Shown: positions 1 to 5,554 of the stretch, piece after piece
Position numbering within the stretch: the stretch's first letter is position 1
Layout of the letters: each line of letters begins with the position of its first letter
Assembly: GCF_949298305.1 (NCBI RefSeq)
Contig: NZ_CASFWU010000097.1
Span: 1-10,520, forward strand
Source: an uncultured Bacteroides sp.
GTDB lineage: Bacteria; Bacteroidota; Bacteroidia; Bacteroidales; Bacteroidaceae
Length of the DNA stretch: 10,520 nucleotides
Direction of reading: 5' to 3'
The notes under the pieces: generated by a model
The model's database searches: none
Seen by the model: the letters and a program-made list of their open reading frames with translations, nothing else
Told to the model about the DNA's origin: nothing
Translations under genes and position numbers: made by a program

Positions 1-345
1 GGCGCGCATCAGGCGCACGGCCAGCACGTACTGGCGGCCTATGTTGTGCGCCCCCACCCTGACGGGGAAGTTGATGAAGCGCACGGGCACACGGGCACCC
101 GCCGCCAGCAGAGCGAACACCAGCACCGAACTGACTGCCGCCGCCCAGACCTCGCCGGACACACGGCCGCCCTGCTCCCTGTACAGAACGAGCACGGCCA
201 CCCAGCCCAGGAGGACGAGAAGCAGCGCCACGCCGTCCAGCACCCAGTCCGCCACAGCAGGGCGATAATGCACATCGGGACAGCCACGTCCCGAGAAGGG
301 ACCCATGTTGATGGAAAACGGATTGAAATTCTTGATTCGTATCAT
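1..345 (-). CDS. DUF1648-like small membrane protein, 5' part only
   Basis: The first 115 residues are visible; the rest lies beyond the window edge. Two hydrophobic segments are seen, at about residues 34-54 and 66-83. They are followed by a stretch with NFPVRVGAHNIGRQY at about residues 92-106 and then AVRLMR. This resembles the part after the second helix of Bacteroidetes DUF1648 proteins, where I recall a pattern like FNYP-x(6)-N-x(2)-RQY-x(3)-RL. The usual extracytoplasmic I-P-x-H-x-N-x-x-G loop is not recognisable between the two helices; a shorter polar stretch (YREQGGRVSGE) is there instead. The start at 345 is the first ATG after an in-frame stop. An ATG at 306 is a real alternative, because the 39 bases between them are AT-rich and look more like a leader. 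The gene lies 121 bases after the ribbon-helix-helix gene on the same strand and is probably co-transcribed. Its function is unknown. Family assignment is by residue pattern only. Confidence 0.65.
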   Translation of the reverse strand, partial: MIRIKNFNPFSINMGPFSGRGCPDVHYRPAVADWVLDGVALLLVLLGWVAVLVLYREQGGRVSGEVWAAAVSSVLVFALLAAGARVPVRFINFPVRVGAHNIGRQYVLAVRLMRA

Positions 346-466
346 ATCGGTAAGGAGTTAAAGGAGTTAGAAGAAGTTATCGTCCGCCATAAGCGGACTT
401 CGGGGTTAAAGGCCAATAGTTATCCCGACGGGCACAGAATGGGCATGAGCTTTGGGGCATCCCTGC

Positions 467-670
467 TCAATCTTCCGTTTCGTTGTCCTCCGCCCGTTTC
501 TTCGCCTTCTTCAGCCGCCCGCTCTTGCGCAAGGCTTCGTTGATAATCCACTGAAGCTGGCCGTTGGTGCTGCGGAACTCGTCGGCAGCCCACTTCTCGA
601 TGGCGTCCATCGTGGCGGCATCTACCCGCAGGACAAAACTCTTGGTTGTATTTTCTTTCTTGGTAGCCAC
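467..670 (-). CDS. Arc-type ribbon-helix-helix DNA-binding protein
   Basis: This 67-residue protein starts at GTG, the only bacterial start codon after an in-frame TGA nine bases upstream. KSFVLRVDAATMDAIEKWAADEFRSTN fits an Arc/MetJ/HicB-like ribbon-helix-helix fold. A short beta strand (about residues 10-16) would enter the DNA major groove as a dimer. Helix 1 (about 18-30) and helix 2 (about 36-49, GQLQWIINEALRKSG) follow. The tail (about 50-67) is highly charged, lysine-rich and then acidic. The protein is about as long as a minimal one-domain regulator, and no toxin-like partner is adjacent. It lies 50 bases downstream of the hydrolase gene, with no good promoter in that gap, so read-through from upstream is likely. 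A role in repressing its own gene cluster, perhaps at the palindromes near 3816-3846, is inference. The fold call is firm; the target is unknown. Confidence 0.9.
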   Translation of the reverse strand: MATKKENTTKSFVLRVDAATMDAIEKWAADEFRSTNGQLQWIINEALRKSGRLKKAKKRAEDNETED

Positions 671-720
671 TTCAATTCATTGATAGTTAACTGTTTCTTT
701 GGTCTATAACTTTCAGGCAA

Positions 721-2064
721 TCAACGTATATCCCTGCCTCGGATGAAGCCGGCGATGTCGTCTGCCACATAGTCGGGGACGGGGACTGCCTTCTGATACT
801 CAAAAGGTGTGGCCTTGCCCTTTCCCTCCTGCAAGAGGTGGTTCAGCGCAGGATAGGACTTGAAGGAGGCGTTCCCCTTCTTCAGCAGCCCCACCCGCCA
901 CAAACCGTAGTCCAGCATGGTCACCTGGTAGTCGCGCTCGCCCTGAAGCACCAGCACGGGACACTCCAGCGAGGCGGCGGTGGCAATGGGATTGTAACGC
1001 TTCAGGAATTGCCAATACTCTTTCGGGATGTTGAGCGGCAGGGGAATGCTGTCGTTGAAGGCATCCGTACCCAGCCGCTTCACGTTGTCCACTTGCCGCT
1101 TCAGCCCGTCCAGCTGCGCCTGGGCCTGCCCGCTCGCGCCCGACAAGGAAGCGATGTACTCCGACTGCTCCAGCAGGGCGTCCTCAAACGGGCGCACCAG
1201 CCCCGCCAGGACGATGATGCCTGCCACCTTCCCCGACCGCTCGGCAATGCGCGGTGCCATCATGCCGCCCTGACTATGGCCGAGCACGAAAACGCTGTCC
1301 GCCGCCACCTCGGGCAGAGTACGGGCCAGGGCCACCGCTGCCACGGCATCGTCGCCGGTCTCTACATCCATGTCCAGCTTCCTTCCCAGCGGAACGACGT
1401 CGGCACCATAGACCCGCGTACGCTTGTCGTAGCGGACAACGGCTATGCCCCGCCGTGCCAACAGCCAGGCCAAGTCACGAAAAGGTTTGTTGGGGCCTAT
1501 GGTCTCGTCGCGGTCGTTCGGCCCCGACCCGTGTACCAGCACTACGCAGGGCACTTTGCGGCCGTCGGCCACGCGGGGCAGGGTCAGCGTGCCGGGCAGA
1601 CGGAAGCCGTCAGCACCCACGGTGATGTCACGCTCCTCCATCACACGGTCGTCGAAAGAGACGGCAGGCGCCGCCACCGGCTCGGGGGCGGGCACCACGC
1701 GGATGGTGTTCATCCGCCCGTCGGCATCGAAAGCCAGGAGCAGACGCAGGCGGTAACGTTCAAAGACCAGGTCGCGGCAGTAGAGCGTCACGCCCTGCGC
1801 CTGTTCCAGCTTCCACGCCCCGGCCTGCTTCAGCGGGCCGAACTGCGCTTCCAGCTGACGCCAGGTGTCGTTGAACACGGCCGGGGAAAGCTGCCGCCGG
1901 GCCTCATCGTTCAGCGCCGCATAAATGCTGTCGCCACGCCCGGCCGCCAGGTGTCCATACATACGTTCCGCACGGGCCAGGACGTTGTCCTGCGCCCGGC
2001 CTTCCAGGACGCTTCCGCCCAAAAGGAGAAGTAAAGTCCATATCGTAAGTTTCCAGTGATTCAT
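721..2064 (-). CDS. Exported alpha/beta hydrolase with DUF3887-like N-terminal domain
   Basis: This 447-residue protein has an N-terminal signal peptide (hydrophobic core about residues 5-17, probable cleavage after the Ala in GRAQ, residue 24), so it should act outside the cytoplasm. Residues about 28-125 resemble DUF3887, a small NTF2-like fold often found ahead of such hydrolases. The rest is an alpha/beta hydrolase: HGSGPNDRD at 178-186 gives the oxyanion region, GHSQGG puts the nucleophile at Ser264, and the likely acid and base are Asp378 (GERD) and His409 (LNH). A full triad suggests an active esterase- or peptidase-like enzyme; the substrate cannot be told. The ATG at 2064 is preferred. 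The frame is also open from a TTG two codons earlier, but the ATG directly precedes the signal peptide. The gene follows the four-helix membrane protein by 16 bases, so the two are very likely co-transcribed. Confidence 0.93.
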   Translation of the reverse strand: MNHWKLTIWTLLLLLGGSVLEGRAQDNVLARAERMYGHLAAGRGDSIYAALNDEARRQLSPAVFNDTWRQLEAQFGPLKQAGAWKLEQAQGVTLYCRDLVFERYRLRLLLAFDADGRMNTIRVVPAPEPVAAPAVSFDDRVMEERDITVGADGFRLPGTLTLPRVADGRKVPCVVLVHGSGPNDRDETIGPNKPFRDLAWLLARRGIAVVRYDKRTRVYGADVVPLGRKLDMDVETGDDAVAAVALARTLPEVAADSVFVLGHSQGGMMAPRIAERSGKVAGIIVLAGLVRPFEDALLEQSEYIASLSGASGQAQAQLDGLKRQVDNVKRLGTDAFNDSIPLPLNIPKEYWQFLKRYNPIATAASLECPVLVLQGERDYQVTMLDYGLWRVGLLKKGNASFKSYPALNHLLQEGKGKATPFEYQKAVPVPDYVADDIAGFIRGRDIR

Positions 2065-2080
2065 TTTCAAATCCTTGTTT

Positions 2081-2593
2081 TTAATGGTTCATCTTCAGCC
2101 AACGGCTGTAATAATAGTAGTCCAGGTAGTACTTCACCGCGCCGCCCACGAAAGCCAGCGCCACGAGAACCAGACTGCGCAGGCGGAAGCGGTCGGCCCA
2201 AAGGGCACCCTCGAAGCCATCCACGGACCACCAAATCAGGTCGAGAACCAGCGTCACCACAGCCACCGCCAGCGCATACACGCCTCCGGTAAAGAGCACG
2301 AAGAGCGGCTTGTTGCGCAGGTAGAGGCGGTGCGTCAGGTTGCCCACCACCACGCGCCTCGTCTCCACACGCGGACGGCGGTAGAGGCAAACGCCCCGGA
2401 CAATGAAGAACACTCCGACCAGTATGAAAGCCGAAATGCCGCAGAGGTTGCCCCAGTCCATCAACTGCCACTGACGGCCGAGTATCCAGGCAAACGCCAG
2501 CACGATGAACAGCCCCACCCCGATGCCGGAACCTGCCGTCAGGCGGGTGCTGCACTGATAGACCACTTCACTGCCATGATTGAATGCAGACAT
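2081..2593 (-). CDS. Four-helix membrane protein of unknown function
   Basis: This 170-residue protein has four likely membrane helices at about residues 22-39, 48-69, 97-121 and 137-157. Basic loops such as YRRPRVETRR (71-80) and DRFRLRS (134-140) lie between them, and the C-terminal stretch is tyrosine-rich (KYYLDYYYYSRW, about 154-165). I do not recognise a named family. The arrangement suggests a small integral inner-membrane protein with both ends in the cytoplasm. It lies between the SPFH gene, 162 bases upstream across a repeat-rich spacer, and the exported hydrolase 16 bases downstream, all on the same strand. That fits a shared envelope role, but this is inference. The ATG at 2593 follows an A-rich leader. 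The coding sequence is GC-rich like its neighbours, with no frameshift visible. Confidence 0.82.
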   Translation of the reverse strand: MSAFNHGSEVVYQCSTRLTAGSGIGVGLFIVLAFAWILGRQWQLMDWGNLCGISAFILVGVFFIVRGVCLYRRPRVETRRVVVGNLTHRLYLRNKPLFVLFTGGVYALAVAVVTLVLDLIWWSVDGFEGALWADRFRLRSLVLVALAFVGGAVKYYLDYYYYSRWLKMNH

Positions 2594-2607
2594 AGGTTTT
2601 GAAATTT

Positions 2608-2634
2608 GAGTTTTTGAGTTTTTAAGTTTTTAAG
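2608..2634. repeat. 8-bp tandem repeat of GAGTTTTT / AAGTTTTT
   Basis: Three adjacent 8-base units (two GAGTTTTT, one AAGTTTTT) run into the start of a fourth. On the minus strand this gives an A-rich, unstructured leader just upstream of the ATG at 2593. Such leaders suit Bacteroides translation, which relies little on Shine-Dalgarno pairing. Slippage could change its length. Confidence 0.75.
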
Positions 2635-2746
2635 TTGACGAGGGGACGAGTTGACGAGTTAACGAGGGTATGAGGGGTGGCTTGTCAACTTGTTAACTCG
2701 TCAACTTGCCTCCTTGTCAACTTGTCTCCTTGTCCCCTCGTCAACT
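2633..2746. repeat. GTTGACGAG-type repeats forming a nested inverted repeat
   Basis: The spacer between the SPFH gene and the four-helix membrane gene is made of variants of GTTGACGAG on the left and CTCGTCAAC or CTTGTCAAC on the right. An outer perfect 15-bp inverted repeat pairs 2633-2647 with 2732-2746. An inner 18-bp arm pair, 2649-2666 with 2689-2706, has one mismatch. The transcript could fold into a long hairpin. There is no T-run at its foot, so it is not a standard terminator; it could limit read-through or stabilise the upstream mRNA end. Confidence 0.8.
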
Positions 2747-2755
2747 CAAAACTCA

Positions 2756-3715
2756 TCAATGGTTCAGCGTCCCCGTGTTCACCACCGGCTGGGCGGCCTC
2801 GTCGGCACAGAGCACCACGAGCAGGTTGCTCACCATGGCGGCCTTCTTCTCCTCGTCCAGCTCCACGATTTCGTCCTTCGACAGTTTGTCCAGCGCCATG
2901 TGTACCATGGACACGGCGCCCTCCACAATCTTCTCACGCGCGCTGATGATGGCCGACGCCTGCTGGCGGCGGAGCATCACGGCGGCAATCTCGGGCGCGT
3001 AGGCCAGGTAGTTGATGCGGGCTTCCAGCACCTCGATGCCCGCCATGGCCAGGCGCTCGTTCAGCTTCTGCTCCAGCTGTTCGTTGATTTCCTCGCCGCC
3101 CGAGCGGAGGGTCAGCTCGCCGTCGGCACCCTCGTTGTCGTCGTAGGCATATTGTCCCGCCACCTGGCGCAACGCGGCGTCGCTCTGTATCTTCACGAAA
3201 TTCTCGAAGGCGTTCATGCGGTTGGCCACGGCGTTGCCCAGGTTGACGGACTTGCCGTCGCCCGAAGTCGTCCCTGCGCTCGCCATGGTCTGCGAGTCAA
3301 TCTCAAACATCGCCTTGTACGTGTCCTTCAGCCGCCACACCAGCACCAGGCCGATGAGGATGGGGTTGCCTATCTTGTCGTTCACCTTGATGGGCTCCAC
3401 GTCGAGGTTGCGCGCGCGGAGAGAGAGTTTCTTGGCCTCCATGAAGGGGTTCACCCAGAAGAAACCCGTCTCACGGAACGTGCCCTTGTACTTGCCGAAG
3501 AACACCATGGCCCGCGCCTCGTTGGGCTCCAGCATCATGTAGCCGCAGTTCAGAATAATCCACAGCACCGCCATCACGGCGCCCAGCACATAGAGCAGCG
3601 CGCCGCCCGACACAAAGCACCACACCGTGGCGCCTGCCCACACAAACAAAAAGAGGAAAAGGGCCAGAAAGCCGTTCATCCTAAAACCGTTGAAATTCAT
3701 TTCTTTCGCTTCCAT
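2756..3715 (-). CDS. SPFH / Band 7 domain membrane protein
   Basis: This 319-residue protein has two hydrophobic segments near the N-terminus (about 14-36 and 39-57), then an SPFH/Band 7 (stomatin/prohibitin-like) domain from about 62 to 255. The domain opens with EPNEARAMVFFGKYKGTFRETGFFWVNPF and includes the beta-rich part LSLRARNLDVEPIKVNDKIGNPILIGLVLVWRL. A charged helical stretch (about 207-262, with AGIEVLEARINYLAYAPEIAAVMLRRQQA) is typical of SPFH oligomerisation. SPFH proteins form large ring-like membrane assemblies that recruit or shield partner proteins. No protease or NfeD-like partner is adjacent; the neighbours are a membrane protein and an exported hydrolase. The ATG at 3715 is chosen because it directly precedes the first hydrophobic segment. 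The frame stays open to a GTG at 3808, but the extra 31 residues look like leader. A second ATG lies at 3700. The promoter at 3836-3865 should drive the gene. Confidence 0.93.
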   Translation of the reverse strand: MEAKEMNFNGFRMNGFLALFLFLFVWAGATVWCFVSGGALLYVLGAVMAVLWIILNCGYMMLEPNEARAMVFFGKYKGTFRETGFFWVNPFMEAKKLSLRARNLDVEPIKVNDKIGNPILIGLVLVWRLKDTYKAMFEIDSQTMASAGTTSGDGKSVNLGNAVANRMNAFENFVKIQSDAALRQVAGQYAYDDNEGADGELTLRSGGEEINEQLEQKLNERLAMAGIEVLEARINYLAYAPEIAAVMLRRQQASAIISAREKIVEGAVSMVHMALDKLSKDEIVELDEEKKAAMVSNLLVVLCADEAAQPVVNTGTLNH

Positions 3716-3815
3716 ATCGTTTCGAGTTTTTGAGTTTGCAAATCCGGGAGAGACAGGCGGGTCCGGAAACACCCGGAAAACAGCAGGCCCGGCCGCCTGT
3801 CCGTTCACGAACTAA

Positions 3816-3846
3816 GTGATATTATTTTGATATCACAAATATATCA
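3816..3846. promoter_or_regulatory. Probable operator: dyad of TGATAT half-sites over the SPFH promoter
   Basis: GTGATAT (3816-3822) and ATATCAC (3830-3836) form a perfect 7-bp inverted repeat with a 7-base spacer. TGATATCA (3828-3835) is itself a palindrome, and a third half-site ATATCA lies at 3841-3846. These sites overlap the -7 box and the expected start of transcription, where a dimeric repressor would block initiation. The binding protein is unknown. The ribbon-helix-helix protein of the same cluster is one candidate. Confidence 0.6.
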
Positions 3847-3865
3847 ATTAAAACAAACAGCGCAA
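3836..3865 (-). promoter_or_regulatory. Bacteroides-type promoter of the SPFH gene
   Basis: Read on the minus strand, a perfect TATATTTG (3843-3836) matches the -7 consensus TAnnTTTG. A TTG (3865-3863) lies 19 bases upstream as a partial -33 box. Transcription should start near 3829, leaving a leader of about 115 bases. The dyad at 3816-3836 covers the expected start site. Confidence 0.75.
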
Positions 3866-3920
3866 GCATACGGAGCCATAAAAGCGCCTGTTTTTAAACA
3901 AGATTAACAGAACGGAGCGT

Positions 3921-3955
3921 TTCCGCCCGCATACGGGCGACGAAAGCGGGCGGAA
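3921..3955. other. Two mutually exclusive GC-rich hairpins
   Basis: A perfect 10-bp inverted repeat pairs 3921-3930 (TTCCGCCCGC) with 3946-3955 (GCGGGCGGAA). Inside it, a 6-bp hairpin pairs 3924-3929 with 3934-3939 around a four-base loop. Both use the same left arm, so they cannot form together. The site lies upstream of the SPFH promoter. Whether it is transcribed is unknown. Confidence 0.5.
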
Positions 3956-4000
3956 GTGCCCTGCGCAGGCAGAACGGAGAGGGAGCAGGAAGCCGCCCGG

Positions 4001-4132
4001 AAGGATGCACGCACGGTCTGCGGACGACGCTTGCATGGCCCGTGGACGATGCTTGCATGGTCTGCGGACGACGCTTGCATGGTCCGTGGACAACGCTTGC
4101 ATGGTCTGAAGACGATGCTTGCACGGTCTGAA
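4001..4132. repeat. 22-bp tandem repeat array, five good units plus one decayed unit
   Basis: Five adjacent 22-base units (4023-4044, 4045-4066, 4067-4088, 4089-4110, 4111-4132) share the core GCTTGCAtGGtC. A decayed sixth unit (4001-4022) matches the consensus at about 17 of 22 positions. Units one and three differ at only one base, hinting at an older 44-bp duplication. There are no spacers between units, so this is not a CRISPR array. The period is not a multiple of three, so the open frames across it are artefacts of the repeat rather than genes. The array lies beyond the aminotransferase terminator and before the SPFH promoter. Its role is unknown. Confidence 0.88.
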
Positions 4133-4174
4133 GGCAGATTTTCAAGGCCGGAAGCGGCCCTGCGGAGCGGACAG

Positions 4175-4214
4175 AAAAAAAGCCCGGCCGGAGACATTGT
4201 ATCTCCGGCCGGGC
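4175..4214 (-). terminator. Rho-independent terminator of the aminotransferase gene
   Basis: A perfect 13-bp GC-rich stem pairs 4202-4214 with 4182-4194 around a 7-base loop. On the minus strand a run of seven T (4181-4175) follows at once. It lies 65 bases after the aminotransferase stop codon and should isolate that gene from the repeat array and the SPFH cluster. Confidence 0.92.
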
Positions 4215-4278
4215 CAGAATATCCTATCATGTACGCCTTCTCAGGGCAGCCTGCCGGCTCACCGAAGGCTGCACAGGT

Positions 4279-5472
4279 TTACTTCAGCGCTGCCAAAGCC
4301 TCCTTGATGCGACGGATGGCCTCGACGATGTTCTCGTCGCTGGTGGCATAGCTCATGCGGATGCAGTCGGGGGCACCGAAGGAGGCGCCGCCCACGCAAG
4401 CCACGTGGCCCACTTCGAGCAGGTACATGGCCAGGTCATCGGAGTTGTTGATGCGGCGGTCGCCGGCAGACTTGCCGAAGAACGAGCTGCACTTGGGGAA
4501 GAGGTAGAAGGCGCCCTGGGGCACGTTCACCTCAAAGCCCGGCACTTCCTTGGCCAGCTTGACAATGAGGTCGCGGCGGCACTGGAAAGCCTGGCGCATC
4601 TCCTCTACGGGAGCCTGCGTGCCCGTATAGGCAGCCTCGGCGGCCTTCTGGGACACGGAGCAGGGGCCTGAAGTGTACTGGCCCTGCAGCTTGTTGACGC
4701 CTTTCACAATCCATTCGGGCCCGGCAATGAAACCGATGCGCCAGCCGGTCATGGCGTAAGCCTTGGACACGCCGTTGACAATGATGGTGCGGTCTTTCAT
4801 CGAGGGCACCTGGGCGATGCTGTGATGGCGGCCGATGTAGTTGATGTGCTCGTAGATTTCGTCGGCAATGACGTAGACCTGCGGGTGCTTTTCGAGCACG
4901 GCGGCCAGCGCGGCCAGCTCTTCGCCGCTATATACGGAGCCCGTGGGGTTGGAGGGCGAGCAGAGTATCAGCGCCTTGGTCTTGGGCGTGATGGCAGCTT
5001 CGAGCTGGGCGGGCGTCATCTTGAAGTCCTGCTCGATGCCGGCAGTGACGATGACGGGCTTTCCCTCGGCCAGCTTCACCATTTCGGGGTAGCTCACCCA
5101 GTAGGGGGCGGGCACGATGACCTCGTCGCCCGGGTTCACCAGCGCCAGAATGGTGTTGCACACCGACTGCTTGGCACCGTTGGCGCAGGAAATCTGTGCG
5201 GCGGTATATTCCAGACCGTTTTCTTTTTTCAGTTTCTCCACAATGGCGTTGCGCAGGGCGGGATAGCCCGGAACGGGAGAGTAGCGGGAGTAGTTGTCGT
5301 CAATCGCCTTCTTTGCAGCCTCTTTAATGTGGTCGGGGGTGTTGAAGTCAGGTTCACCGACGCTCAAGTTAATTACGTCCACGCCTTGAGCCTTCAGCTC
5401 GGCGCTCTTCTGAGACATAGCCAGTGTCGCGGAGGGCGACAGACTGTTCAAACGATCTGATAATTGATTCAT
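4279..5472 (-). CDS. aspC: Class I pyridoxal phosphate aminotransferase, aspartate type
   Basis: This 397-residue enzyme is full length for a class I (fold type I) aminotransferase. It should move the amino group of aspartate (or a related amino acid) to 2-oxoglutarate in the cytoplasm. Visible landmarks are Asn175 in SPSNPTG, Asp204 in ADEIYE (contacts the pyridine nitrogen of the cofactor), the Schiff-base Lys237 in NGVSKAYAMTGWRIG, and Arg372 in IRMSY (binds the substrate carboxylate). The sequence type looks like the Thermus aspC / Bacillus aspB subgroup rather than E. coli AspC, so activity on prephenate or other amino acids is possible. The ATG at 5472 is preferred: MNQLSDRLNSLSPSATL is the usual start of this family, and the open frame upstream crosses a likely promoter. 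It follows ribBA by 82 bases. A strong terminator ends the transcript. Confidence 0.94.
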   Translation of the reverse strand: MNQLSDRLNSLSPSATLAMSQKSAELKAQGVDVINLSVGEPDFNTPDHIKEAAKKAIDDNYSRYSPVPGYPALRNAIVEKLKKENGLEYTAAQISCANGAKQSVCNTILALVNPGDEVIVPAPYWVSYPEMVKLAEGKPVIVTAGIEQDFKMTPAQLEAAITPKTKALILCSPSNPTGSVYSGEELAALAAVLEKHPQVYVIADEIYEHINYIGRHHSIAQVPSMKDRTIIVNGVSKAYAMTGWRIGFIAGPEWIVKGVNKLQGQYTSGPCSVSQKAAEAAYTGTQAPVEEMRQAFQCRRDLIVKLAKEVPGFEVNVPQGAFYLFPKCSSFFGKSAGDRRINNSDDLAMYLLEVGHVACVGGASFGAPDCIRMSYATSDENIVEAIRRIKEALAALK

Positions 5473-5510
5473 TTTGTTTCTATTTTTAATGGTTGTTAGC
5501 TTTCCTACTG

Positions 5511-5541
5511 CAAAGGAACGGAATTTCTCTGACAAAAGAAA
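5511..5541 (-). promoter_or_regulatory. Possible promoter of the aminotransferase gene
   Basis: On the minus strand TTCCTTTG (5518-5511) matches the -7 consensus TAnnTTTG except at the second base. A TTTC (5541-5538) lies 19 bases upstream. The predicted start near 5505 gives a leader of about 33 bases ending in an A-rich stretch before the ATG. Read-through from ribBA may add to expression. Confidence 0.5.
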
Positions 5542-5554
5542 GCAATCGGTCATT

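Noticed and set aside
39..287. Cys/Trp-rich minus-strand frame of 82 codons
   Set aside because: The neighbouring frame encodes a two-helix membrane protein with family-like residues, and this one is its shadow.
382..398. Small 6-bp hairpin GTCCGC/GCGGAC between the ribbon-helix-helix and DUF1648-like genes
   Set aside because: It is short, has no T-run on the minus strand and could arise by chance. It was not called a terminator.
838..2034. Long plus-strand open frame (398 codons) opposite the hydrolase gene
   Set aside because: It is a GC-rich mirror of a gene with clear domains and signal peptide. Its translation is rich in His, Arg and Gln with no recognisable domain.
2690..3733. Long plus-strand open frame (347 codons) opposite the SPFH gene
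   Set aside because: It starts inside the repeat spacer and mirrors the SPFH frame; no domain is visible.
4001..4132. CRISPR-like array
   Set aside because: Units are directly adjacent with no unique spacers, and no cas genes are in the window.
3848..4230. Three overlapping minus-strand frames across the 22-bp repeats
   Set aside because: The 22-base period lacks stops in all three minus-strand frames, so open frames are expected. The longest starts inside the aminotransferase terminator region, and none has a domain.
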